A stretch of 64,000 nucleotides of DNA. Origin: an uncultured Lachnospiraceae bacterium (GTDB taxonomy: Bacteria; Bacillota; Clostridia; Lachnospirales; Lachnospiraceae). The stretch lies in the NCBI GenBank assembly GCA_900549665.1, contig URPH01000002.1, forward strand, positions 124,001 through 188,000, given 5' to 3'. The notes below the pieces were generated by a model. That model was not told the origin of the DNA, did no database searches, and saw nothing but the letters and a program-made list of their open reading frames with translations. The translations under genes were made by a program, and so were the position numbers. This document shows positions 1 to 7,809 of this stretch, in pieces (within the stretch, counting starts at the first letter, position 1; every line of letters begins with the position of its first letter).

Positions 1-3000
1 AATACGTTCAAGGTCTGTAAAGGAGGTCGGCTTGGTATCCAGAAGCATCTGCATGGCAAATTCCGTACCGAATTCCGGGATACCAAGAGAGCCGAGTAAT
101 ATTCCGCCGATATCATCCGGCGTGATCTTTAAAGCATTTGTATTCTGGAACAAAGACATGACATCTTTATCATCCAGCGGAATCGTAACCGGATCCACAC
201 CGGTCAGATCCTGCAGCATACGGATCATGGTAGGATCCAGATGCCCCAGAATATCCAGCTTCAACAGGTTGTGGTCAATCTTGTGATAATCAAAATGCGT
301 CGTAACAATATCCGTCGTCATATCATTGGCCGGATGCTGTACAGGAGTAAACGAGTTGATTTCCTCTCCCACAGGAAGTACAACGATACCACCCGGATGC
401 TGTCCGGTCGAACGCTTGACGCCGGTACATCCAACTGCAATACGGTCAATTTCACAGCCGCGCTTGGAAATGCCACGCTCTTCAAAATATTTGCGTACAA
501 ATCCATATGCCGTCTTATCCGCTACCGAACCAATGGTTCCCGCACGGTACGTCTGTCCATAGCCAAAGATAACCTCGGTATACTTATGTGCCTTACTCTG
601 ATATTCATTGGAGAAGTTTAGGTCGATATCCGGCTCCTTATCACCCTTAAAACCAAGGAAGGTTTCAAACGGAATGTCAAATCCGTCTTTGACAAGCATT
701 TCTCCGCACTGCGGACACACCTTATCCGGCATGTCACAGCCGGACTTACCGGAATAAGCGCGGACTTCATCCGAAGTAAAATCATAATAATGACATTTTT
801 TACAATAATAATGCGGACTCAGGGAATTAACCTCGGTAATTCCGGAAAGGTACGCCACAAAGGACGAACCAACAGATCCACGCGAACCTACCAGATATCC
901 GTCCTCCACGGACTTCCATACAAGCTTCTGCGCAATGATGTACATAACCGCAAATCCGTTTTTGATGATCGCATTTAATTCTTTCTCCATACGCTTTTCA
1001 ACAATTTCCGGAAGTACCTCTCCGTAAATTTCATGCGCACGGTTGTGGCAGATCGTCGTAAGGATCTCATCTGAATGCGGAATGATCGGCGGGCTCTTAT
1101 CCGGACGCACAGGATCAATGGATTCGATACAGTCTGCGATCAGATTGGTATTGGTAATAACAACCTCTCTTGCCTTGTCACTTCCAAGATACTGGAACTC
1201 CGCAAGCATTTCTTCTGTTGTACGCAAAAATAACGGTGCCTGCTCCTCTTCCTTAAATCCCTGTCCTGCCTGGATGATGCGACGGTAAATTTCATCCTCC
1301 GGATTGAGGAAGTGCACATCACAGGTTGCACAGACCGGTTTGTGCAGCGCATCTCCGATTTCTACGATCTTGCGGTTTAGATCCTTCAGATCTTCTTCAC
1401 CCTGGACATTTTCATGACGTGGTGAATCGATCATAAATCGGTTATTGCCGATCGGCTGTATTTCCAGATAATCATAAAAGCCTGCGATCTTGTATAGCTC
1501 AGCATCACTCTTTCCATCCAGCATGGCGCGGAACAGTTCACCCGCTTCACAGGCACTGCCAAGGATCAGCCCCTCTCTGTACTTTTGTAAAAGGCTTCGC
1601 GGGATACGCGGTTTTTTATAAAAATAATCAATATGTGATTCGGAAATCAATTTGTAAAGATTGATACGTCCGATTTCATTTTTGGCCAGTATGATAATGT
1701 GATAATATGGCAGTTTCTTGATGGCATCTTTGTTATCCTCTGCTAACCGGTTGATATCTTCAAGCTTTTCAACATTTTTTGCCATCAGCATAGGCAGAAA
1801 CTTTTCAAAAATCTGTGCCGTTGCTTCCGCATCATCAACAGCCCTGTGATGATTTTCCAAGGAAACGCCCATTGTTTTAGCGCAGGCATCCAGCGTATGC
1901 TTTGCCTGATTGGGCAGTAAAATCCTGGCAATACCAACGGTATCAACAACCGTAAACGCTCTTTCCAGATGCTGTCTGGCTGCATTTTCCCTGATAAAGC
2001 TCATATCAAAGGAAGCGTTGTGCGCTACCATGACACAGCCCTTGGAAAACTCCAGAAACTCCGGCAATACGGTCTCGATCGTCGGCGCATCCATCACATC
2101 ATGATCGGTAATTGAAGTCAGCTGGGTAATCCGGTATGGTATCGGCTCCCTCGGATTGACAAAGGTGGAAAAATGATCGGTGATCTTTCCATGCTGCACC
2201 TTTACCGCACCAATCTCAATGATGTTATTTTTTACCGGAGAAAAGCCTGTCGTCTCAATATCAAAGACCACATAGTCCTGATCAATAGACATATCCCCGC
2301 CATTTTCCACAATCCGTTTGGAATCGTCTACCAGATATCCCTCTACTCCAAGTATGATCTTGAAAAAGTTTTGCCTGTCGGCTGCAATTCCGGCCTCTTC
2401 GCAGCGTTTTTTTTCTGCATCCCACAGATCACACCAGGTATGGAACACATCCGCAAGTGCATGGACAACACCATGGTCGGTAATCGCAATCGCCGGATGT
2501 CCCCACTTGTATGCACATTTGACAATATCGATAACATCCGATACACCGTCCATATCACTCATCTTGGTATGGCAGTGAAGCTCCACCCTCTTATTGGCAG
2601 AATAGTCCATCCGCTTGGTGGTAAAATCATCGATTTCCTTGATGACAAGTCCGCGTCCGCCGATTGTCAGTTCATGATCAAAACGGTCTACGGATACGTC
2701 ACCTTTGATTTTGACAAAGGTTCCCTTTTTGGTATCAAAACGCTTTAAAACCTCGCCAATTCTTTCATCCTCTACAAACTGCTTTACCATGATCGTATCT
2801 GTAAAGTCCGTCACGGCCAGGATCAGAATAGTCTTTTCAAGCTTTGCGATTGGCTTAGTGTCTACTGATATGACCTTACCCCTGATGACAACATTGCCGA
2901 TTTCACCCATGATTTCAGAAATAGCGATCGGTTCATCCTCGATATCATGATAGCCAAGGATAATGCTCGGATCATCGGATCTTTTCTGATAGGAATCTCT

Positions 3001-3780
3001 CCTTGATCCATTCTTTTTACTGTAACTGCCTTTATTTCCGTTCCAGGTATTTTTCTTTTGCTGGTCATTTCCGGCTGCCTGTGGTGCTTTTTTCTCTACC
3101 GGTTTCTCATTTTCTTTTACAGGCTTTGCAGATGTTTCCGGAGTCTTTGCTGCTGCCTCTTCCGTTTCCGGTATCGCATCCTGCCCGGTCTCATGTGCCG
3201 TATCAAGACGTGATGCAATTTCCTCAATCTGACGTTTGAGCTTCATCTCATCATCTTTTTTGGTTGCACTTTCTCCCGCAGGCTTAAACTCGATTTCAAT
3301 ATCGGTATCCACGCCGCAGCGCTCTCTGAATATCTTGTTTAAAATATCCATAAGCTCATCTGCACGATCCCGATAGACATGGATATCCTCTACCTTTAAA
3401 AGCAGATGACTTCCGGTAAAATCGGCATCCGCTTTTTTTAACATGCTAAATAAGACCGGGCTGTATTTGCGTAATTCCAATAAAATACTGTCCCGGTATT
3501 CTTTATATAGATTTTGCGATGTATACTGCTCGGAAAGACTGTACCTTTCATAAATCTTGATCATGATATTGGTCTGGTCAAACAACTGATTTTTGATCAG
3601 CTCCTCAACAGCAATGATGTGCTTTTTGGCGATCAGTCTGTCCGCCGCAATATAGATCCGCAAAATGTCTTTATGTTTGGTTGTTGTAATATGTGTGACC
3701 TTGATACCCGACAGTTCATTTTTGAGTTCATTCTTGAGCTGAAGCGTCGGAAAGGCCTCTAAAAAATCTTTTGGTTCCAT
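1..3780 (-). CDS. polC: DNA polymerase III PolC-type alpha subunit (3' end outside window)
   Basis: Gram-positive replicative DNA polymerase with built-in proofreading. The open frame runs 1260 codons from an ATG at 3780 to the window edge; family members are about 1450 aa, so roughly the last 200 residues are missing. Seen in order: N-terminal domain; OB fold (about 295-390) with the run DVSVDRFDHELTIGG; PHP domain starting about 390 (HCHTKMSDMDG, ITDHG); inserted DEDD exonuclease about 495-660 (DYVVFDIETTGF, VAHNASFD, HHRAVDDAEAT); PHP remainder; then the polymerase with a Cys4 zinc site near 988 (CKKC, CPQC) and the catalytic-region motif EPDIDLNFS near 1050. It lies 18 bp downstream of ispG and is presumably co-transcribed with it. 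The domain order separates it clearly from DnaE. Confidence 0.97.
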   Translation of the reverse strand, partial: MEPKDFLEAFPTLQLKNELKNELSGIKVTHITTTKHKDILRIYIAADRLIAKKHIIAVEELIKNQLFDQTNIMIKIYERYSLSEQYTSQNLYKEYRDSILLELRKYSPVLFSMLKKADADFTGSHLLLKVEDIHVYRDRADELMDILNKIFRERCGVDTDIEIEFKPAGESATKKDDEMKLKRQIEEIASRLDTAHETGQDAIPETEEAAAKTPETSAKPVKENEKPVEKKAPQAAGNDQQKKNTWNGNKGSYSKKNGSRRDSYQKRSDDPSIILGYHDIEDEPIAISEIMGEIGNVVIRGKVISVDTKPIAKLEKTILILAVTDFTDTIMVKQFVEDERIGEVLKRFDTKKGTFVKIKGDVSVDRFDHELTIGGRGLVIKEIDDFTTKRMDYSANKRVELHCHTKMSDMDGVSDVIDIVKCAYKWGHPAIAITDHGVVHALADVFHTWCDLWDAEKKRCEEAGIAADRQNFFKIILGVEGYLVDDSKRIVENGGDMSIDQDYVVFDIETTGFSPVKNNIIEIGAVKVQHGKITDHFSTFVNPREPIPYRITQLTSITDHDVMDAPTIETVLPEFLEFSKGCVMVAHNASFDMSFIRENAARQHLERAFTVVDTVGIARILLPNQAKHTLDACAKTMGVSLENHHRAVDDAEATAQIFEKFLPMLMAKNVEKLEDINRLAEDNKDAIKKLPYYHIIILAKNEIGRINLYKLISESHIDYFYKKPRIPRSLLQKYREGLILGSACEAGELFRAMLDGKSDAELYKIAGFYDYLEIQPIGNNRFMIDSPRHENVQGEEDLKDLNRKIVEIGDALHKPVCATCDVHFLNPEDEIYRRIIQAGQGFKEEEQAPLFLRTTEEMLAEFQYLGSDKAREVVITNTNLIADCIESIDPVRPDKSPPIIPHSDEILTTICHNRAHEIYGEVLPEIVEKRMEKELNAIIKNGFAVMYIIAQKLVWKSVEDGYLVGSRGSVGSSFVAYLSGITEVNSLSPHYYCKKCHYYDFTSDEVRAYSGKSGCDMPDKVCPQCGEMLVKDGFDIPFETFLGFKGDKEPDIDLNFSNEYQSKAHKYTEVIFGYGQTYRAGTIGSVADKTAYGFVRKYFEERGISKRGCEIDRIAVGCTGVKRSTGQHPGGIVVLPVGEEINSFTPVQHPANDMTTDIVTTHFDYHKIDHNLLKLDILGHLDPTMIRMLQDLTGVDPVTIPLDDKDVMSLFQNTNALKITPDDIGGILLGSLGIPEFGTEFAMQMLLDTKPTSFTDLERI

Positions 3781-3798
3781 TTTCCACCAGTTTATTTA

Positions 3799-4854
3799 TT
3801 ATGCATTCCAGTGTTCCAGCTCGTATCTCAACACATTTAAAAGATCTTCTTCCGGAACTTTTTTGATAATCTCACCTTTTTTGATCAAAAGACCGACGCC
3901 ATCACCGCCTGCGATTCCGATATCGGCTTCCTTGGCTTCTCCGGGTCCGTTGACAACACAGCCCATAACAGCCACCTTGAGATTGAGCGGCATCCCCTGC
4001 ACCATCTGCTCTACCTGATTGGCAAGACCGATCAGATCAATACGTGTACGTCCGCAGGTAGGACAGGCAATGACTTCGATACCTTTTTTGTACAGACCAA
4101 GGGAACGTAAAATGGTCTGTGCAGAGCGTATCTCTTCAACCGGATCCCCGGATAATGATACACGCATGGTATCTCCAATTCCTTCATGCAGTAAAATGCC
4201 AAGACCGACAGCAGATTTGATATTGCCGCCATATACGGTACCGGCCTCTGTAATTCCGATATGCAGAGGATAGTTGGTCTTTTTGACCAATGCTTCATGA
4301 GCCTTGACACAGATCGGAATATTGGATGACTTGATGCTGATCACAATATTGTCATAACCGGCATCCTCTATCATATGCACCTTGTCCAGTGCGCTTTCCA
4401 CAATTCCTTCGGGTGTAACACCATGATATCTTTCAACCAGATCCTTTTCCAGAGAGCCGCCATTCACACCGACACGGATGGGAATATTTCTCTCCTTTGC
4501 ACAGGCTACCACCTCGCAAAGCTTTTCTTTCCCACCGATATTGCCCGGATTGATACGGATCTTGTCTGCGCCGTTTTCCATGGCTGCGATCGCCATTTTA
4601 TAATCAAAATGAATATCCGCAACTAAAGGAATCTGAATCTCTTTTTTGATCTCGCGGAATGCTTTTGCTGCCTCTAAGGTAGGCACGGTGCTGCGTACAA
4701 TATCACATCCGGCAGCTTCTAAACGTTTGATCTGGTCAACCGTTGCCGCAACATCCTCTGTCCTTGTATTGGTCATGGACTGGATCATGATCGGATTGCC
4801 TCCGCCGATCACCTTATTGCCTATTTTAATTACCTTTGTATGATCTCGATACAT
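3799..4854 (-). CDS. ispG: 4-hydroxy-3-methylbut-2-enyl diphosphate synthase (flavodoxin-type)
   Basis: Cytosolic [4Fe-4S] enzyme of the MEP isoprenoid pathway; it reduces ME-cPP to HMBPP. The 351-aa length is normal for the bacterial short form. It opens with RDHTKVIKIGNKVIGG and the IQSMTNTRTEDV motif of the TIM barrel. The cluster ligands are visible as IACPTCGR (near residue 264) and MGCVVNGPGEAKE (near 298). It has its own promoter at 4927-4955 and is followed after 18 bp by polC. In relatives the upstream neighbours are dxr and rseP; here a toxin-antitoxin unit stands in that place. Confidence 0.97.
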   Translation of the reverse strand: MYRDHTKVIKIGNKVIGGGNPIMIQSMTNTRTEDVAATVDQIKRLEAAGCDIVRSTVPTLEAAKAFREIKKEIQIPLVADIHFDYKMAIAAMENGADKIRINPGNIGGKEKLCEVVACAKERNIPIRVGVNGGSLEKDLVERYHGVTPEGIVESALDKVHMIEDAGYDNIVISIKSSNIPICVKAHEALVKKTNYPLHIGITEAGTVYGGNIKSAVGLGILLHEGIGDTMRVSLSGDPVEEIRSAQTILRSLGLYKKGIEVIACPTCGRTRIDLIGLANQVEQMVQGMPLNLKVAVMGCVVNGPGEAKEADIGIAGGDGVGLLIKKGEIIKKVPEEDLLNVLRYELEHWNA

Positions 4855-4926
4855 GTAAATACCTCTTATCTTTATATGCGGATTCCGACTTATGATTTTT
4901 GAATCCTAATTTTTATACCTTTCCAT

Positions 4927-4955
4927 ATTGTATCATTTATCCTGATATCTGTCAT
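4927..4955 (-). promoter_or_regulatory. Sigma-A type promoter for ispG-polC
   Basis: Read on the minus strand: -35 ATGACA (4955-4950), 17-bp spacer, -10 TACAAT (4932-4927) with an extended TG upstream of the -10. It lies about 70 bp upstream of the ispG ATG, after the toxin terminator, so ispG-polC need not depend on read-through. Confidence 0.7.
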
Positions 4956-4985
4956 TCGGGATTTTGAGAAATTATAATATGCCCC

Positions 4986-5010
4986 AAAAGAAAAAGCACC
5001 CTAAGGTGCT
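4986..5010 (-). terminator. Rho-independent terminator of the toxin-antitoxin operon
   Basis: On the minus strand AGCACC-TTAG-GGTGCT (5010-4995) is followed by TTTTTCTTTT. The first stem bases overlap the TAG stop of the toxin gene (5011-5009), so the unit is tightly closed. Confidence 0.8.
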
Positions 5011-5269
5011 ATTCTTCATAGTGAAATTTACAAGAATAAATAATAACATTCTGATTACAGTCTAAATTATATGTAAGTCTATGTTCATCTGTTATTCTTC
5101 TGCTGCAAACTTTTCTATATTTAAGCGGCTCTGGCTTGCCAATTCCTTCTAACAGTCCATCACGATCTATACTCTTTATCAATTCATTGATTCTCTTTAC
5201 GATTCTTTTATCTTCCTTTTGCCAATCTGTATATTGCTTCCACGCAGTAGGTGTAAATATTACATTCAT
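5009..5269 (-). CDS. yoeB: YoeB/Txe-family mRNA interferase toxin
   Basis: 86-aa RelE-superfamily endoribonuclease; family members cut mRNA in the ribosomal A site when the antitoxin is lost. Family motifs are KEDKRIVKRINELIKSI, GKPEPLKY, SRRITDEHRLTY and a C-terminal CKFHYEE that carries the conserved His/Tyr. The loop before SRR is shorter than in E. coli YoeB and has Cys where Trp is usual. The start ATG overlaps the antitoxin stop (ATGA), the usual translational coupling. The unit sits between the kinase gene and ispG. Confidence 0.93.
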   Translation of the reverse strand: MNVIFTPTAWKQYTDWQKEDKRIVKRINELIKSIDRDGLLEGIGKPEPLKYRKVCSRRITDEHRLTYNLDCNQNVIIYSCKFHYEE

Positions 5270-5523
5270 GTATCATGAGCTCCCAATTCTTCCATTGTCT
5301 TAACAATGAAACCTCCTGCCTCAGCTTCAGCCATAGATTTATCCAACATAGCAAGATATTCCGAATTTCTTTTTGCTTTCATAATTTCATTATATTCAGC
5401 CTCTGACATCATTACTATATTTTCATTTTTGGGTCTTGAAATAATCAATGTTTCTCCCTTAAAAACTTTATCGCAAAATGCTTTAAAATTATCTCTAACA
5501 TCCATGCTCTTTACTGCTAACAT
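5266..5523 (-). CDS. yefM: Phd/YefM-family antitoxin
   Basis: 85-aa antitoxin expected to bind and neutralise the adjacent YoeB and to repress the operon through its N-terminal DNA-binding fold. It begins MLAVKSMDVRDNFKAFCDKV and continues with GETLIISRPKNENIVMMSEAEY, typical of the YefM/Phd fold; the C-terminal third (MLDKSMAEAEAGGF) is the expected toxin-wrapping part. The ATG at 5523 was preferred because GAGG lies 8 nt upstream; an in-frame GTG at 5532 falls inside that ribosome binding site. Confidence 0.9.
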   Translation of the reverse strand: MLAVKSMDVRDNFKAFCDKVFKGETLIISRPKNENIVMMSEAEYNEIMKAKRNSEYLAMLDKSMAEAEAGGFIVKTMEELGAHDT

Positions 5524-5552
5524 TTCTAACACCTCATTTTCGCACTAAAAAT

Positions 5553-5602
5553 CGTATGTTTTTTCGTACTTTTATTGTATGTTATTATTGTTTCATTGTC
5601 AA
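5553..5602 (-). promoter_or_regulatory. Promoter and probable operator of the toxin-antitoxin operon
   Basis: Minus strand: -35 TTGACA (5602-5597), 17-bp spacer, -10 TACAAT (5579-5574), a near-consensus promoter. Three related hexamers, CATACA (5581-5576), AGTACG (5570-5565) and CATACG (5558-5553), follow at 11-12 bp spacing from the -10 into the leader. Their position fits autorepression by the antitoxin complex; that role is inferred. Confidence 0.65.
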
Positions 5603-5608
5603 CGAATT

Positions 5609-6622
5609 CTATTCATCCATTTCCTTCCGTATCAGATAACTAACTCCCGAATCCTTCATCTTGGGTCGATTGCCAATCTCCTGATTATATACAACATGTG
5701 TCTGTATCTCATCCTGCTTTACAGACTGTCTGATACCATGCATCAGCCATTCATATTTCAATATTATAAAAATAACAAAAACTAGCAGAAGCAAAAATGA
5801 CTGATACAGATACTGTCCAAACCCATGCCTGAAAAAGCGCACGGTATCTCCGATCAGATAACGATGATCCTTATGATATGTACACCCACCCCTAGCAATC
5901 AGCTTCTGCCATCTTACGGCATCACACAACATACAGGCAGCATCCTTATAACCCTCATCCGGATTGAGTCGGACCGCTTTCTGCATTATGCTCCGACAGC
6001 CCTCTGACAGCTGCACCACATCTGCCTTGCCATTAAAAATCCCATTATGATATGTCGTGCCCGTCAGCATCTCATACAGGATCATCCCAAGTGCATAGGT
6101 GTCCCTGTATGGTAAAATACCATTCCACCCATCCGGACTGTACATTCTGTTTCCCATCATCCGGACGTTTTTTTCATCCCGGTATAAAACAGAGCCAAAG
6201 TCGATCAGGTATACCTCTCCTTCTTTTGAGATCATGATATTTTCCGGCTTTAAATCTCCATATATCCACTGTGGCCTGCGCTTGTGAAAGAAAGATAAAA
6301 TTTTCAAAACTTCCACACAGATATCTGCTGTCTGTTCCTCTGAAAAAATCTTTTTTTCATCCATGAGCTGTCGCAGCGTTTTCCCGGATATATATTCCAT
6401 AAAGATGCACACACCCTTTTCATCCTGAAAGCAGTCAAGCAAATATGGTATTCCTCTCTTTTTTAGAGTACGCAAAACTTCCAGCTCCCGCCGGCTTTCC
6501 TGTCCATCCTCTTCATACCTTTTCATGGCAACCACTTCCTGTGTGTCCCTGTTTTTCACAAGATAGACATGCGCCCGGCTTCCATGTCCGATTTCTCTTA
6601 TCATTTCATATTTTTCTGTCAT
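5609..6622 (-). CDS. Membrane-anchored Ser/Thr protein kinase
   Basis: 337-aa Hanks-type kinase. Seen: glycine loop IGHGSRAHVYLV (11-22), beta-3 Lys34 (VAMKRY), helix-C Glu in RRELEVL, catalytic loop YGDLKPENIM (Asp123, Asn128), DFG at 141-143, and the kinase C-lobe SPDGW...YALGMILYEMLTG. The HRD motif reads YGD. After the kinase fold, a single hydrophobic segment (about 270-290) is followed by an extracytoplasmic tail of about 45 residues, too short for PASTA repeats. It is paired with the PP2C gene just upstream, so the two probably set the phosphorylation state of shared targets; the signal is unknown. The start has AGGTGG upstream. No terminator follows; the toxin-antitoxin promoter begins at once. 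Confidence 0.9.
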   Translation of the reverse strand: MTEKYEMIREIGHGSRAHVYLVKNRDTQEVVAMKRYEEDGQESRRELEVLRTLKKRGIPYLLDCFQDEKGVCIFMEYISGKTLRQLMDEKKIFSEEQTADICVEVLKILSFFHKRRPQWIYGDLKPENIMISKEGEVYLIDFGSVLYRDEKNVRMMGNRMYSPDGWNGILPYRDTYALGMILYEMLTGTTYHNGIFNGKADVVQLSEGCRSIMQKAVRLNPDEGYKDAACMLCDAVRWQKLIARGGCTYHKDHRYLIGDTVRFFRHGFGQYLYQSFLLLLVFVIFIILKYEWLMHGIRQSVKQDEIQTHVVYNQEIGNRPKMKDSGVSYLIRKEMDE

Positions 6623-6662
6623 ACCAATTCCACCTTTCTGTTTCTGACAACTTCTATTTTAA

Positions 6663-6806
6663 TTATCCATGGTCCGTACCGCTTCCATTTCGATTAGCAT
6701 TTCGATTGCCATTACGATTGTCATTTTGATTGCTATTTTGATCGCCATTTTGATTGCCATTGCAGTTATCATCCCGGTTTTTAATCACGAACTCATATTT
6801 AACCAT
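6663..6806 (-). CDS. Possible Asn-rich 47-aa peptide between phosphatase and kinase
   Basis: A small open frame begins at an ATG overlapping the end of the PP2C gene (-1 relative to it) and runs to a TAA at 6663. After MVKYEFVIKNRDDNC it consists of alternating Asn with Gly, Gln, Asp, Ser and Arg, encoded by the 12-bp repeat at 6686-6769. There is no good ribosome binding site at normal distance, so it could be translated by coupling, be a frameshift-reached tail of the phosphatase, or be untranslated repeat. Not recognised as any family. Confidence 0.3.
   Translation of the reverse strand: MVKYEFVIKNRDDNCNGNQNGDQNSNQNDNRNGNRNANRNGSGTDHG
6686..6769. repeat. 12-bp imperfect tandem repeat, seven copies
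   Basis: Plus-strand units follow the pattern CATTTTGATTGC with substitutions (starts at 6686, 6698, 6710, 6722, 6734, 6746, 6758). The unit is a multiple of three, so copy-number change would not shift a reading frame. On the minus strand one frame reads (N-G-N-Q)n; on the plus strand it would read Ile/Ala-rich hydrophobic sequence. Confidence 0.85.
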
Positions 6807-7528
6807 ATTGCGGAAATGTTATCCTTCTCCTGCCTCTTCAAGTTATCCATTGCTAACTCTTTTAACCGCCTGCAGATTGAATTTTCATTTGCCATCTGCC
6901 GGATATCCAGACATTCTTTCCACACATGCTTCTCATATTTTCTGTAAAATCCATCCGTGCACAATAAAACTGCAGCCTGAAAAATATGTGGAAACAGTAT
7001 CCGTCCAGTAATATAGTCCGGCTTATAATCCCGGTTCAGTCCCAGGCATTTCGTAAGTCTGTGATAAAGCGCATGATCCTTTGTCCTGCCAAAAAAGAAA
7101 GTCTGTCCCGCCATCCTTTTTGCAAAATAAATCCGGCTGTCACCGATATGCAGGATATAATACTCATTCCGGTATAAAATACAAACCGATGCCGTTGTCC
7201 CAAGCCTTCCCTCTTTTTTACGCATCAGGGAGAACAAATATTTATTGATGTCGTAAAAAGCCGCCGTCCCCTTGGTTCTGACCATTCTTTTCCGTCCCGC
7301 ATGATCAAGCTCATGCTTTGTAAAAATTGGCAGCAGTTCTCTGTCATACCAGGTATCCAGAAAACGGATGCACTCATACGACGCCCGTTCTCCGCACTCC
7401 TCGCCTCCCATACCATCACAGACAACCGCCATGGTAAGCTCGCCCGATGAAAGTCTGGTGCTTCGTACCAAAACAGCATCCTGATTAGTGGGACGCAGAC
7501 CGGCCTCATAAACATAACCAAAAACCAT
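6785..7528 (-). CDS. PP2C-family Ser/Thr protein phosphatase
   Basis: 247-aa Mn/Mg-dependent phosphatase of the PPM type, soluble, expected to reverse Ser/Thr phosphorylation. Metal-binding motifs: RPTNQD (Asp17), VVCDGMGG (Asp38), LHIGDSRIYF near 130, LLCTDGFY near 194 and KDNISAIWL (Asp236). The ribosome binding site AGGAAGG lies 8-9 nt upstream of the ATG. It is the first gene of a unit with the downstream kinase and has a well-formed promoter at 7608-7636. The pairing resembles PrpC/PrkC-type modules, but the order and kinase architecture differ. Confidence 0.92.
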   Translation of the reverse strand: MVFGYVYEAGLRPTNQDAVLVRSTRLSSGELTMAVVCDGMGGEECGERASYECIRFLDTWYDRELLPIFTKHELDHAGRKRMVRTKGTAAFYDINKYLFSLMRKKEGRLGTTASVCILYRNEYYILHIGDSRIYFAKRMAGQTFFFGRTKDHALYHRLTKCLGLNRDYKPDYITGRILFPHIFQAAVLLCTDGFYRKYEKHVWKECLDIRQMANENSICRRLKELAMDNLKRQEKDNISAIWLNMSS

Positions 7529-7575
7529 ATAAAATTTTCCTTCCTGTGGAATAACACATCCAAAACGGATGATCT

Positions 7576-7592
7576 CAGTACAGAACGTACTG
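7576..7592. promoter_or_regulatory. Perfect palindrome near the start of the PP2C leader
   Basis: CAGTAC-AGAAC-GTACTG lies 10-16 bp downstream of the two -10 hexamers, around or just after the likely transcript start. It could be an operator or a small RNA hairpin; no binding protein can be assigned. Confidence 0.4.
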
Positions 7593-7601
7593 CTTCAAGA
7601 T

Positions 7602-7636
7602 ATTGTAATTGTATCTGCTTTTTTACCAAAAATCAA
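7602..7636 (-). promoter_or_regulatory. Promoter of the PP2C-kinase unit
   Basis: Minus strand: -35 TTGATT (7636-7631), 17-bp spacer, -10 TACAAT (7613-7608); a second TACAAT follows directly (7607-7602). The ATG at 7528 lies about 70 nt downstream of the likely start site. Confidence 0.7.
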
Positions 7637-7639
7637 TAT

Positions 7640-7723
7640 GTTTATAAAAAATTTCCACAAACCTCTGACTGAATGAACCGGAGCCCTCGTCACACTCCAT
7701 TCACCCGTCAGTGTCTGTGGAAA
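7640..7723 (-). terminator. Long imperfect inverted repeat, probable terminator of the glycosidase operon
   Basis: Three arm pairs nest: TTTCCACA (7652-7659) with TGTGGAAA (7716-7723), CTGAC (7665-7669) with GTCAG (7707-7711), and TGAATG (7670-7675) with CATTCA (7698-7703). On the minus strand the stem is followed at once by TTTTTTATAAAC. It lies 87 bp after the GH43 stop. Together with the PP2C promoter it accounts for most of the 281-bp gap 7529-7809. Confidence 0.55.
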
Positions 7724-7809
7724 TCATTTACTTCCAGTCTTTTATTTTTATTCCTTTATCGCCAATCTTTTCTATTTATCTTCTATAATTCCTATTGGCT
7801 TTCTCATTT

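Noticed and set aside
6669..6947. Plus-strand frame with Ile/Ser/Ala-rich hydrophobic repeat start
   Set aside because: It is the reverse reading of the 12-bp repeat plus the antisense of the PP2C gene; no ribosome binding site, and the second half is shadow of a well-supported gene.
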